Shown piece after piece: positions 48,588 through 57,387 of a stretch of DNA of 64,000 nucleotides. The notes below the pieces were generated by a model, which worked only from the letters and a program-made list of their open reading frames with translations, did not search any database and was not told where the DNA came from. The position numbers were made by a program, and so were the translations under genes. This DNA is from Oscillatoria salina IIICB1 (GTDB taxonomy: Bacteria > Cyanobacteriota > Cyanobacteriia > Cyanobacteriales > SIO1D9): positions 37,698-101,697 of the forward strand of contig NZ_JAAHBQ010000015.1 in assembly GCF_020144665.1 (NCBI RefSeq). The letters are read 5' to 3'. How positions within the stretch are numbered: the first letter of the stretch is position 1; each line of letters starts with the position of its first letter.

Positions 48588-51560
48588 GTGGTTGTAGAAA
48601 TAGCCAAGACTGATTGCGAAACGAAAACTCAAGCAATAGCGAAAGAATTGATTGCAGCGACGCGACAAAAGCGTTCTCTTTTTGCCCAAATGCGCGACCA
48701 GATGCGCTGGGATGATAAACTGTTAGCCTGGGCAATGGCTAATCCTGGTTTGCGGGTACAGTTGTTTCGCTTTATTGACTGTTTGCCAGCTTTACAAAGT
48801 AAAGCAGAATTGGCACGTCATTTACAAGAATATATGTCTGCTGAGTCGGTAGAATTACCTGCTGCTTTGAAGGGAATTCTTAATTTTACCGAACCAAATT
48901 CGCCACCAGCCCAATTAGCAGCGACGACGGTTTCTAAAGCTGTAGAAACATTAGCTTTTAAATATATTGCTGGGGAAAATATTCAGCAGGTAATTAAAAC
49001 GATCGAACGTTTGCGAAAAGACAAAATGGCTTTCACCATTGACTTGTTAGGTGAAGCTGTAATTACGGAAACGGAAGCAGAAGCTTATTTAGAAAAATAT
49101 CTGGAATTACTGAATGAACTTACCGCAGCTTCTCAGAATTGGTCAAATGTTCCGGAAATAGATTTGGCTGATGGGGAAGAGTTACCGAAGGTACAAGTAT
49201 CGGTAAAATTAACGGCATTTTATTCACAATTTGACCCTTTAGATCCTCAAGGAAGTAAGCAGAAAGTTTGCGATCGCATTCGGATCTTGTTACGTCGGGC
49301 TGAGGAATTGGGCGCAGCGATTCACTTCGATATGGAACAATATCGTTATAAAGATTTGACGCTAGCAATTCTCAAAGAATTGTTGATGGAAGATGAGTTT
49401 CGATCTCGCACCGATTTGGGTGTGACAATTCAAGCTTATTTACGCGATTCTCAACAAGATTTACAAGGGATAATTGACTGGGCGAAACAACGCGGTAATC
49501 CGGTGACAGTACGTTTGGTAAAAGGCGCTTATTGGGACCAAGAAACAATTATTGCAATTCAAAATCATTGGCATCAACCTGTATTTAACGACAAAGCAGC
49601 CACTGATGCTAACTTTGAAAAACTGACAGAAATGATGCTGTCCAACCACGAATATATTTATTCTGCCATTGGTTCGCATAACGTGCGATCGCAAGCGAGG
49701 GCGATGGCGATCGCCGAAACTTTAAATGTCCCTCAACGTCGCGTGGAAATGCAGGTACTTTATGGGATGGGCGATCGGTTGGCGAAAGCTTTAGTTCAAC
49801 GAGGATATCGCGTTCGAGTATACTCTCCCTATGGCGAACTTTTGCCGGGAATGGCTTATTTAATTCGTCGTTTGTTGGAAAATACCGCGAATAGTTCTTT
49901 CTTACGGCAAAATTTAGAAGAACGTCCCATTGAAGAGTTAATTTCACCTCCCGTTGTTACAAGCGAAACTGAATTACCCGTGGCAAATAAACAGTTTACA
50001 AATGCAGTCGATACTGACTATGCAAATTCTCAACAGCGAGAAGCAGCCCAACAAGCTTTGCAAAAAGTTCGTGGTTTATTAGGGAAAACTTATTTACCTT
50101 TAATTAACGGCGAATATGTCGAAACCGAAACAAGTTTAGATTCGGTAAATCCGGCTAATCCGAGTGAAATAATTGGTAAAGTTGGACAAATTTCCGTCGA
50201 ACAAGCCGAAACCGCTTTACAAGCAGCTAAAGCAGCCTTTCCCGCATGGAGTAAAACCCCCGCAAAAGAAAGGGCGGCTATTTTACGCAAAGCAGCCGAG
50301 ATTATGGAATCACGTCGCCATGAATTATCTGCTTGGATTTGTTTAGAAGTTGGGAAAATTTTATCTCAAGCCGACCCCGAAGTCTCGGAAGCGATTGATT
50401 TTTGTCGGTATTACGCCGATGAAATGGAAAGACTTGATGCTGGTTATAACTACGATATTCCCGGCGAAACTAATCGCTATTTTTATCAACCGCGAGGAAT
50501 TGCAGTGGTAATTTCTCCCTGGAATTTCCCTTTAGCGATCGCGACGGGCATGACTGTGGCAGCATTAGTTACAGGGAATTGTACTTTACTCAAACCTGCT
50601 GCACCTTCTTCGATTATTGCTGCGAAAATAGCCGAAATTTTACTCGAAGCAGGCATTCCTCCCGGTGTCTTTCAATATGTACCCGGAAAAGGTTCCACTG
50701 TCGGCAATTATATGGTTAAACATCCCGATGTCCATTTAATCGCCTTTACAGGTTCCCAAGAAGTCGGCTGTCAAATTTATGCCGATGCTGCGATTTTACA
50801 ACCAGGACAAAAACATCTCAAACGAGTTATCGCCGAAATGGGTGGGAAGAATGCCATTATTATCGACGAAAGTGCCGACCTTGACCAAGCTGTTGCGGGA
50901 GTCGTCGCTTCGGCGTTTGGCTATTCGGGACAAAAATGTTCTGCTTGTTCGCGAGTGGTGGTGATGGAATCAGTTTACGACAACTTTGTGGAAAGGCTTG
51001 TTTCCGCCGCGAAATCCTTAAATATTGGCGCAGCCGACAACCCTAGTACCACTGTAGGTCCTGTTGTCGATGGTAGCGCCCAAAAACGGATTCAAGAATA
51101 TATTGCCAAAGGGCGTAACGAAGCGAAAGTAGCTTTAGAAATGCCTGTCCCGGAAACCGGATACTTTGTCTCACCAACAATTTTTACAGAAGTTGCGCCC
51201 ACTGCGGCGATCGCCCAAGAAGAAATTTTTGGTCCCGTGGTTGCTGTCATCCGCGTGAAGAATTTTGCAGAAGCTTTAGCAGTGGCTAACGGGACAAATT
51301 ACGCCCTCACTGGTGGCTTATATTCGCGAACTCCCTCCCACATCGACCAAGCTACGAGAGAATTTGAAGTGGGGAACTTGTACATTAATCGTACAATTAC
51401 GGGCGCGATCGTTTCTCGTCAACCCTTCGGCGGTTTCAAACTTTCCGGAGTTGGTTCCAAAGCAGGTGGACCCGATTATTTGTTACAATTCCTCGAACCT
51501 CGCGCAGTTACGGAGAATATTCAACGTCAAGGTTTTGCCCCAATTGAAGGTGTAGAATAA
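48588..51560 (+). CDS. putA: Bifunctional proline dehydrogenase / glutamate-semialdehyde dehydrogenase
   Basis: 990 residues; oxidises proline to glutamate in two steps. The N-terminal PRODH barrel (about 75-470) contains KVQVSVKLTAFYSQFDP, HFDMEQYRYKDLT, VTVRLVKGAYWDQE, IGSHNVRSQARAMA, VEMQVLYGMGD and the flavin/substrate segment RVRVYSPYGELLPGMAYLIRRLLEN. The ALDH domain (about 500-980) has ISPWNFPLAIATGM, TGSQEVGCQIY, AEMGGKNAIII (general base Glu) and the catalytic Cys784 in GQKCSACS. The N-terminal ribbon-helix-helix DNA-binding domain of enterobacterial PutA is absent, so it is an enzyme without autoregulatory function. The GTG start at 48588 has AGGGAG 12 bases upstream, an imperfect distance. 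Confidence 0.94.
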   Translation: MVVEIAKTDCETKTQAIAKELIAATRQKRSLFAQMRDQMRWDDKLLAWAMANPGLRVQLFRFIDCLPALQSKAELARHLQEYMSAESVELPAALKGILNFTEPNSPPAQLAATTVSKAVETLAFKYIAGENIQQVIKTIERLRKDKMAFTIDLLGEAVITETEAEAYLEKYLELLNELTAASQNWSNVPEIDLADGEELPKVQVSVKLTAFYSQFDPLDPQGSKQKVCDRIRILLRRAEELGAAIHFDMEQYRYKDLTLAILKELLMEDEFRSRTDLGVTIQAYLRDSQQDLQGIIDWAKQRGNPVTVRLVKGAYWDQETIIAIQNHWHQPVFNDKAATDANFEKLTEMMLSNHEYIYSAIGSHNVRSQARAMAIAETLNVPQRRVEMQVLYGMGDRLAKALVQRGYRVRVYSPYGELLPGMAYLIRRLLENTANSSFLRQNLEERPIEELISPPVVTSETELPVANKQFTNAVDTDYANSQQREAAQQALQKVRGLLGKTYLPLINGEYVETETSLDSVNPANPSEIIGKVGQISVEQAETALQAAKAAFPAWSKTPAKERAAILRKAAEIMESRRHELSAWICLEVGKILSQADPEVSEAIDFCRYYADEMERLDAGYNYDIPGETNRYFYQPRGIAVVISPWNFPLAIATGMTVAALVTGNCTLLKPAAPSSIIAAKIAEILLEAGIPPGVFQYVPGKGSTVGNYMVKHPDVHLIAFTGSQEVGCQIYADAAILQPGQKHLKRVIAEMGGKNAIIIDESADLDQAVAGVVASAFGYSGQKCSACSRVVVMESVYDNFVERLVSAAKSLNIGAADNPSTTVGPVVDGSAQKRIQEYIAKGRNEAKVALEMPVPETGYFVSPTIFTEVAPTAAIAQEEIFGPVVAVIRVKNFAEALAVANGTNYALTGGLYSRTPSHIDQATREFEVGNLYINRTITGAIVSRQPFGGFKLSGVGSKAGGPDYLLQFLEPRAVTENIQRQGFAPIEGVE

Positions 51561-51569
51561 GGCAATTCT

Positions 51570-51634
51570 GGGGACTGGGGAGGTGGTGACTGGGGACTGG
51601 GGAGGTGGTGACTGGGGAGGTGGTGACTGGGGAC
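51570..51634. repeat. Short G-rich tandem repeat
   Basis: Units of GACTGGGGAGGTGGT (15 bp) interspersed with a truncated GACTGGG, about four copies in total, directly after the putA stop. G-rich strand with many GGGG runs; non-coding. Confidence 0.75.
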
Positions 51635-51700
51635 AGTTATCAGTTTATCTCCTAAATCTCCCTTGTCTTCCCCCTCTCCCTTTCCTTTACTCCTAAACTT

Positions 51701-52141
51701 ATGAGTAATTTAGAAATTAGATTCGTTTCTTATCCTGAAGCGGAAAAACCGATTAGAATAATTCGGACGAAGGTGTTTCAGGAGGAACAAAAAGTTGACC
51801 CGAAGTTAGAGTTTGATGGTAAAGATGAAAGTTGCCAACATTTGTTAGCTTATTTCGACGGTGAAGCGGTTGGGACGGCGCGAATTAGATGTATAAATAA
51901 TTTTCAGGCTAAAATTGAAAGATTAGCAGTTTTGCCGTTTGCTAGAAGAAAGGGTGTCGGTAAACAATTAATGGAAAAAGCTTTGGCTATTCTTGCGGAA
52001 AATGGTTATCAAGTGGTGGAAATAAATGCACAAATTTATGTTAAGGATTTATATAGTAAATTAGGTTTTACGCCCGTAGGTGAGGAATTTTTAGAAGCCG
52101 GAATGCCTCATCTTAAAATGGTTAAAAAACTTGATAATTAA
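51701..52141 (+). CDS. GNAT family N-acetyltransferase
   Basis: 146 residues, acetyl-CoA dependent N-acyltransferase fold. N-terminal strand/helix IRIIRTKVFQEEQKVDPKLEFDG; core AVGTARIRCI; the acetyl-CoA binding motif A VLPFARRKGVGKQLMEKAL (R/Q-x-x-G-x-G), and motif B INAQIYVKDLYSKLGFTPVGEEF. The arrangement with EEQ.V...E.D resembles the ElaA-like group; substrate unknown. It follows putA after 140 bases of repeats and is probably a separate transcript. Confidence 0.9.
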   Translation: MSNLEIRFVSYPEAEKPIRIIRTKVFQEEQKVDPKLEFDGKDESCQHLLAYFDGEAVGTARIRCINNFQAKIERLAVLPFARRKGVGKQLMEKALAILAENGYQVVEINAQIYVKDLYSKLGFTPVGEEFLEAGMPHLKMVKKLDN

Positions 52142-52189
52142 GATAGATAATTCTGATTTCAATTTAGAAGACTAATATAAAATAAAGTC

Positions 52190-52218
52190 TTGACAAATAG
52201 AACGAAAAGTAGTAGTAA
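52190..52218 (+). promoter_or_regulatory. Promoter-like element, copy 1
   Basis: TTGACA at 52190-52195, 17-base spacer, TAGTAA at 52213-52218. Consensus -35 with acceptable -10 and ideal spacing. It resembles copy 2 at 52360-52388 in the spacer as well (AAAAGTAG / GAAAGTGG). Confidence 0.5.
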
Positions 52219-52264
52219 GCAAAAAGATATTGACTAACGCAATTTAACTTTAATTTAATAGGAA

Positions 52265-52280
52265 GAGCGCTAAAGCGCTC
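52265..52280. repeat. GAGCGC hairpin repeat
   Basis: GAGCGC-TAAA-GCGCTC followed by ACTACGAAC, a small dispersed element frequent in cyanobacterial intergenic regions. A partial related sequence (AGCGCTAAACTGCTGAGT) lies at 52324-52341. Confidence 0.6.
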
Positions 52281-52359
52281 ACTACGAACAAAGTTAATAA
52301 TTTTGATTTAAACTTAACAAAACAAGCGCTAAACTGCTGAGTAAGAAATAAAAAAAAGC

Positions 52360-52388
52360 TTGACAAACTGATGAGAAAGTGGTAGTAG
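52360..52388 (+). promoter_or_regulatory. Promoter-like element, copy 2
   Basis: TTGACA at 52360-52365, 17-base spacer, TAGTAG at 52383-52388. The -10 hexamer ends one base before the GTG start at 52390. If it is used, transcripts would begin inside the annotated start and translation would have to start further in (for example GTG 52459). Confidence 0.5.
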
Positions 52389-52389
52389 A

Positions 52390-55125
52390 GTGAAAAAAAT
52401 AGACCGACTAAAAAATGTTAGCAGTAAAAGCTTTAGTGCGGCGATCGCACCGGAAGCAGTGACGAAAAATTTGCGAAAAGGTGCGGAAACGCTTACTGGG
52501 AAACAGAGTTTACTAATTTTAGCAGGAATTTGGTTATTAGGAGCGGTCGGCGATCGCCTCTGGTTTATACTCGATCATGCACCCCCAAGTTGGGATCGAG
52601 CTGACTATCTCAATGGTGCCATGAATTACTGGCAAGCGTTACAATCTCCTCAGTGGTTTAATGGAGAATGGTGGCGGAATTTTTGGCTACTTTCCTCGAA
52701 AATACCTCCTTTAACTTACATTGCTACCAGTCCCTTTTTTCATTTCTTCGGAGTTAGCGCCGATACAGCTACATTATTATTATTAGTTTATAGTGCAATT
52801 CTCTTACTTTCTATTTATGGGTTAGGCGTACTTTTATTTAATAACCGGATCGCGTTATGGGCGGCGGGAATATGTCAGTTATTACCAGGATTATATCGTT
52901 ATCGTTTAGAATTTCTCTTAGATTATCCGGTAACGGCGGTTGTTACTTGCAGTTTCTTTTGTTTAACTCTTTGGAAAGTTAAAAGTAAGCCAATCAAGCC
53001 AGTAAATATTAACTATTTTCCGGAGAATCCACCAGAAGAGTTACCACCTCGCTCAAAGTTCCAAAAGTTTACCGATAAATACCTTAATGGTTGGGTATGC
53101 GCGATATTTTTCGGCTTATCTTTTGGTGTAGCAATGATGGTAAAACAAACCAGTTTGCTATTTTTAATAACGCCGCTAATCTGGATATTTTTGAGTATTT
53201 TATTCCAGCGTCACTGGGAAAGAATAGCGCAATTATTAGTCAGTTTTGGGATTTCAACTTTAATATTTGGCTGGTGGTATCGTACCAATTGGCTATTAAT
53301 TTTAACCTCGGGAAAACGAGCAACTCTTGATAGTGCGATCGCCGAAGGAGATCCGGCTTTAAATACTATCCACGCTTGGGTTTATTATTGGAAAATTTTA
53401 CCTTATTTGCTGTCTTGGCACTTGTTAATCGTGCCAATTGTCGGTTTAATTGTGTATGGTGGGCGGAAATTTTTAACCACAGATGGACGCAGATGGACGC
53501 GGATAAGTTATCGGAGTGTAACCAAGTTTATTGGTCGTTATAGTTTGGTTTGGATAGGAGTGTTTTTCTTCGGTGGCTATCTGTTTTCTTCTTTGAATAT
53601 TAATAAAGATGCGCGTTATATTTTGCCAATTTTACCCGTTTTATCTTTGTTTTTAGCTGCTGGTTTATTAGCTTGGCGAGGTCGCTGGCAAAATGAGATT
53701 CGTTGGGGTACAATTGGATTAGCTTTGTTGCTCGCAGTGATTAATTTTTTTCCAATTGATCGCGCGGAAATTGTTACTAATATTCTCAGTCCTCGCGTTC
53801 AGCATCGTCCATATTTAGGGAAAGAATATCCTCACGAAGAAGTAATTGCGGAAATTATTAAGCAAGATCCTTATTTACAAACCACGTTAGCAGTTTTACC
53901 TTCAACCTCGACAATTAACCAACATAACTTTTCATTTTACGGTGCAAAAGCTAACTTTCAAGTATATGGTCGTCAGGTAGGAGTTAGGGAAAAAGAAGTA
54001 GTTGCAGATGGGCGATCGCTAGATTGGTTTATAGTGAAAACAGGCGAACAAGGTTCAGTCCCCGAAGCCCAAGCACAACTTGTCGATTTTGTCGAGGGAA
54101 TTCCGGCTTTTCGTTTAGAAACCAGTTGGAAATTACCTGATGAAGACAGCGATCTAATTTTATATCATCGCAAAAAACCGTCCGTAGAAGTTAAGCCAAT
54201 TTCTGGTAAACGAGAGACTGTCCAATTAGATCGAATTACCATACCAGAAGTAACACCTCCAGGAGTCCCAGTACCAGTAAAATATGAATGGTCTGGTCCT
54301 TGGGAAAAATTAAAATCTGGTTTAGTTTTACTGACTTGGGGATGGGAAGACGAGACAGAAATACCCGTCGTAGCCAAGTTTACTGATTCCAATCCTCGCA
54401 TGAATTGGTTGCACGATCGCGCGATCGCCATGGGAAGATTAACTGCGGGAAGTAAAAATCCTCAGCCAGAAGATACTTTCCGAGTTATCGAACGCACAGC
54501 CATGCTTCCTGATGCTAATATTCTTCCTGGAACTTATCGTTTAGAAGCCCTTTATTTGAACCGAGAAACTGGGGAAAGTTATCCTATTCCCATACCAGAA
54601 ACAACTATTCAAATAGACCCAGAAGCAGAACCAACACCAGCCCCAGAATTAGATTTAATCACCCAATTACGGACAGTTGCACCCAACTTAGCAGAGGGAG
54701 TAGCAGGTTTAGAACCAATTTTCGAGCTAACAGCCCGAATTAATCAGTATGACCCGATACAAGATTATTTAAACCAAGCAGAACAAGCTTTGGCATATCG
54801 CTTAGACCGTCAATATCTTAACCTTGATTGGGCTTATAGTTTAGTTCTAGCTCAAATTTTGCAACAAAATGTGGAAGGTGCGATCGCGTCCCTAGAAAAA
54901 GTTATCCAACTCGACTCCGATAACCCCTATAACTACGCCTATCTCGCCTTAGTATATCTTTACGATTGGCGACCCTTCACCGCCGAAGAAATTCTCGAAA
55001 AAGCTAACTCACTCAACCCTAATTTAGAAATTGTGCAAATTCTTAGTGGTGTTGCTGCTTTCATGCAAGGTCACTTGGTGAAAGCTTGGCAAATTCTTTC
55101 TCCCCTAATTAACAATTCACAATGA
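52390..55125 (+). CDS. Membrane glycosyltransferase (GT39/ArnT-like) with TPR tail
   Basis: 911 residues. The N-terminal half has about ten hydrophobic helices typical of GT-C glycosyltransferases using a polyprenyl-phosphate sugar. The first periplasmic loop contains the acidic motif WDRADYLNGAMNYW, and PLTYIATSPFFHFFGV follows. Helices continue to about residue 450 (IGLALLLAVINFFPI). A large soluble part follows: a beta-rich domain (about 600-740) and a C-terminal TPR-like region (YLNQAEQALAYRL, AIASLEKVIQLDSDNPYNYAYLAL, AEEILEKANSLNPNLE). Start GTG 52390; a GTG at 52459 is an alternative. DNA repeat 53478-53507 adds the in-frame patch LTTDGRRWTRIS. The acceptor is unknown. Confidence 0.82.
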   Translation: MKKIDRLKNVSSKSFSAAIAPEAVTKNLRKGAETLTGKQSLLILAGIWLLGAVGDRLWFILDHAPPSWDRADYLNGAMNYWQALQSPQWFNGEWWRNFWLLSSKIPPLTYIATSPFFHFFGVSADTATLLLLVYSAILLLSIYGLGVLLFNNRIALWAAGICQLLPGLYRYRLEFLLDYPVTAVVTCSFFCLTLWKVKSKPIKPVNINYFPENPPEELPPRSKFQKFTDKYLNGWVCAIFFGLSFGVAMMVKQTSLLFLITPLIWIFLSILFQRHWERIAQLLVSFGISTLIFGWWYRTNWLLILTSGKRATLDSAIAEGDPALNTIHAWVYYWKILPYLLSWHLLIVPIVGLIVYGGRKFLTTDGRRWTRISYRSVTKFIGRYSLVWIGVFFFGGYLFSSLNINKDARYILPILPVLSLFLAAGLLAWRGRWQNEIRWGTIGLALLLAVINFFPIDRAEIVTNILSPRVQHRPYLGKEYPHEEVIAEIIKQDPYLQTTLAVLPSTSTINQHNFSFYGAKANFQVYGRQVGVREKEVVADGRSLDWFIVKTGEQGSVPEAQAQLVDFVEGIPAFRLETSWKLPDEDSDLILYHRKKPSVEVKPISGKRETVQLDRITIPEVTPPGVPVPVKYEWSGPWEKLKSGLVLLTWGWEDETEIPVVAKFTDSNPRMNWLHDRAIAMGRLTAGSKNPQPEDTFRVIERTAMLPDANILPGTYRLEALYLNRETGESYPIPIPETTIQIDPEAEPTPAPELDLITQLRTVAPNLAEGVAGLEPIFELTARINQYDPIQDYLNQAEQALAYRLDRQYLNLDWAYSLVLAQILQQNVEGAIASLEKVIQLDSDNPYNYAYLALVYLYDWRPFTAEEILEKANSLNPNLEIVQILSGVAAFMQGHLVKAWQILSPLINNSQ

Positions 55126-55216
55126 TAATGTTTCTCAAGATAGATTAAAATTCGGGAAGATTCTCGCTACATTGATAAGAGTATGAGAATCTTTCTTTTA
55201 AGGAAAGCATCAAAAA

Positions 55217-55399
55217 ATGACTCTTTATAGTTGTCCTTGCTGTGGTAATAATCGCACATTGCGCCACGCTCGTAGCAACGCAATTTACTGGTTTTGTCCC
55301 CATTGTCGCCAAGAAGTTATCCCCCATTATATAACTTTGAAAAAGCGGCAAGTTAGTTTAGGAACTAAAAAACCAGTTTTACAACCAGTTGGTTCTTAA
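55217..55399 (+). CDS. Small zinc-ribbon protein
   Basis: 60 residues with two CxxC knuckles: CPCC (about 6-9) and CPHC (about 32-35), giving a one-zinc ribbon around LRHARSNAIYWF. Supported by AAGGAAA at 55199-55205, a good Shine-Dalgarno sequence about 11 bases before the ATG. Similar short CPCC...CxxC proteins with LRH-x-R and YWFC are common in cyanobacteria. Function unknown; nucleic-acid binding is a guess. A hairpin terminator follows. Confidence 0.75.
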   Translation: MTLYSCPCCGNNRTLRHARSNAIYWFCPHCRQEVIPHYITLKKRQVSLGTKKPVLQPVGS

Positions 55400-55444
55400 A
55401 ATCAGACAAAAAACAATTTAAAATTTGTGTTTAAACAACAAAAA

Positions 55445-55470
55445 ATGGGTAAGGTGAAAGCTTTACCCAT
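55445..55470 (+). terminator. Hairpin after the zinc-ribbon gene
   Basis: ATGGGTAA (55445-55452) pairs with TTACCCAT (55463-55470) over a 10-base loop, followed by the AT-rich ATTTAAATTTG. It lies 45 bases after the zinc-ribbon stop. Plausible factor-independent terminator. Confidence 0.55.
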
Positions 55471-55591
55471 ATTTAAATTTGAAGCAAAAAAAATAGACAG
55501 TCTCTTGGCGATCGCCAAATATGCCATCATGTAAAGGCAATCCCTGATTACCCCTGAAATCTAAAATCGGATGTCCGAGAAGGAGGCAAAA

Positions 55592-56182
55592 ATGCGTAAA
55601 TGGCTATTTGGGCGGTACTTGCTGGTAAGTATTTTAATCACCTTAACGGGAAGTCGCGCCAACGCATTACCAGGTCAAAGTACCGAAAGAGTAGCAGCCT
55701 GGATTGAAGGTCATCCTACCTTACGTCCCGGACTAGGTGCAGGTTTAATCGTCAAAAAAATCGATACTCCCGCCCGACGCTTTACCTTTGAAGCTAGAGA
55801 AATACCTCCTGGTAGAATTGGTTTTAACGCCAATCCAGGCATTATTCGCAGCGAAAGCATCTCCTTTTACGACGCAGTGAGCGGTGTCAGTTTCACTCGA
55901 CTAGCAGAAGCTTTACGGACAATTTACGGCTTAGATATCTATCAAGACTTCGATCGCGCTACTGTCATCTACACCTATCCCACCCGCGAAACCACAGAAC
56001 TAGCTAGAAGACAAAATCGTCCCCTCCTCGCAGCCCAGAAAGGAGAACTCCGCCTCGGATCTCGTTACGCTTATTGGGTGGAAATTGCTGAAACCGAGAC
56101 TGGTATCGCGTACAATGGCGAAATCACCGTTTTCCTCAAAGAAGACCTTAATAAAATTGAAACCGAACTTCGCGCGAGGTAG
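55592..56182 (+). CDS. Secreted protein of unknown function
   Basis: 196 residues from ATG 55592, chosen because AGGAGG (55581-55586) lies 5 bases upstream; an in-frame ATG at 55571 would add seven residues. Signal peptide MRKWLFGRYLLVSILITLTG ending in SRANALPG. The mature region shows RVAAWIEGHPTLRPGLGAGL, FYDAVSGVSFTRLAEALRTIYGLDIYQDFDRA and YAYWVEIAETETGIAYNGEI. No catalytic motif recognised; it looks like a conserved cyanobacterial periplasmic protein. Flanked by decayed repeat DNA downstream. Confidence 0.75.
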   Translation: MRKWLFGRYLLVSILITLTGSRANALPGQSTERVAAWIEGHPTLRPGLGAGLIVKKIDTPARRFTFEAREIPPGRIGFNANPGIIRSESISFYDAVSGVSFTRLAEALRTIYGLDIYQDFDRATVIYTYPTRETTELARRQNRPLLAAQKGELRLGSRYAYWVEIAETETGIAYNGEITVFLKEDLNKIETELRAR

Positions 56183-56253
56183 GGGCTGGAGACAAGAAGG
56201 ATAAACTGGTCACTGATAACTGTTCACTGTTCACTGAAATCCCCAATCACCAA

Positions 56254-56592
56254 CTACTCCCAAACTCCAGAAAAAATACTTTTAACCGCCCTTTTAATTC
56301 GTTTGATATCTTCCTTTAGCAGTGGCGACCACTCAAGCCCAGCTTTTTCTCCCTTCTCGAACTGTTCGCAACTGTCCTCAGCTAAAACATACAGAGTATA
56401 AATCAACTCGCGATCCAACTCTTGAACGTCCCGTAAATTCTCAAACAAAATCTTTAAAGCCAGTAAAATCTTTGTAACTTGACCAGGAATAGGTAGCTGT
56501 CCTCTTTCCAGACGCGCTAAAAAACTATTCGCATTTTCCTCTGGTGTAGCTACCTGAGTAAAGATAATTTTACGGGCAGTTTCGTAATCCAT
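56254..56592 (-). CDS. Unknown small soluble protein
   Basis: 112 residues, predicted all-helical and soluble: MDYETARKIIFTQVATPEEN, FLARLERGQLPIPGQVTKIL, ELIYTLYVLAEDSCEQFEKG. The pattern 'TPEENANSFLARLERGQLPIPGQ' (quoted in two pieces elsewhere) recalls small conserved cyanobacterial proteins without known function. No partner gene overlaps. The start ATG at 56592 is the only convincing one. Confidence 0.65.
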   Translation of the reverse strand: MDYETARKIIFTQVATPEENANSFLARLERGQLPIPGQVTKILLALKILFENLRDVQELDRELIYTLYVLAEDSCEQFEKGEKAGLEWSPLLKEDIKRIKRAVKSIFSGVWE

Positions 56593-57060
56593 AAACTGAG
56601 GTCAGATTTTAGCACTATTATCCCTCACGCAGAGCAATTTAGCCCTTTTTTTCAACCATTGTCCGATCGCCACAGAGTTAGTCAAGGGCAAAGTAGAGAT
56701 CCTCAAGCGGCGATCGCTAATTATCTCAGGAAAGATCTAAACTTGACAATTCTTGAAATCAAACAGTTATCAAATATTCCTCCAGCTAACGAGTACCCTA
56801 CTTTGAGGCGATCGCGTTTTTGATTTTTGCTTGCTGTTGCATAAATTGGGTTTCTCTTACCTATGCAGTTAGTGTGGGAACGCAAGTGGTTGATTTGGCT
56901 GTATTTCACTCTGTACAACCAGAAGCGGGAACAAATTTAGGAATTTGTCGTCTCTGATGGGAGAGGGAATTTAACCAGAAAATGGTTTTTGGCGAACATA
57001 GGTACAGCTTCAGCCCTAGGAAATCCCAATTTTTTAATGAGCTAAAGAGGGCAAGTTATA
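56593..57060. other. Intergenic region
   Basis: 468 bases. No gene supported. One plus-strand frame (about 56806-56956) reads coding-like sequence (SVGTQVVDLAVFHSVQPEAG) without a start codon, so a decayed gene remnant is possible. Three GCGATCGC-type sites occur. The promoter of the following small gene was not identified. Confidence 0.4.
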
Positions 57061-57387
57061 GTGAATAATCAATTAATCAGCGCGATCGCCGTTTCGTTAA
57101 TTTTCGCAACTAGCTTTACTCTAGGGGCGGCTAGTCAAGAAAACCGGAATTTGCGCGATCGCACTTCTCCCCAATTACCTGAAACTAGAGAAGTACCTGG
57201 AAATCGTCCATCTCCGGTAGATTTACCTCTGCAAAATAATCAATTACCTGAGTGTTTTTGGATTTTTTGCGAACCAGATCCTCCGGAAAATCGCGAACTC
57301 ACTAATCCTACGGTTGACCCCCAACAGCCGCGAGAACTTCCGGAACGAGTTAATCCTCAACAACCGCGCAATCTTCCTCGTCGTTAA
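57061..57387 (+). CDS. Small secreted proline-rich protein
   Basis: 108 residues. Start GTG 57061 with GAGGG about 9 bases upstream. Signal peptide MNNQLISAIAVSLIFATSFT ending LGAASQE. The mature part is disordered-looking and rich in Pro, Arg, Asn and Gln, with repeated PQQPRELPE / PQQPRNLPR units at the C-terminus and one CFWIFCEPDPP cysteine pair. Function unknown. Its stop overlaps the stop of the opposing caspase gene in a TTAA. Confidence 0.7.
   Translation: MNNQLISAIAVSLIFATSFTLGAASQENRNLRDRTSPQLPETREVPGNRPSPVDLPLQNNQLPECFWIFCEPDPPENRELTNPTVDPQQPRELPERVNPQQPRNLPRR

Noticed and set aside
55145..55351. Minus-strand open frame overlapping the zinc-ribbon gene
   Set aside because: The plus-strand zinc-ribbon protein has a Shine-Dalgarno site and conserved CxxC pairs; the antisense frame has none.
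56806..56956. Coding-like stretch SVGTQVVDLAVFHSVQPEAG
   Set aside because: No start codon and only about 50 codons between stops; at most a gene remnant, not called.
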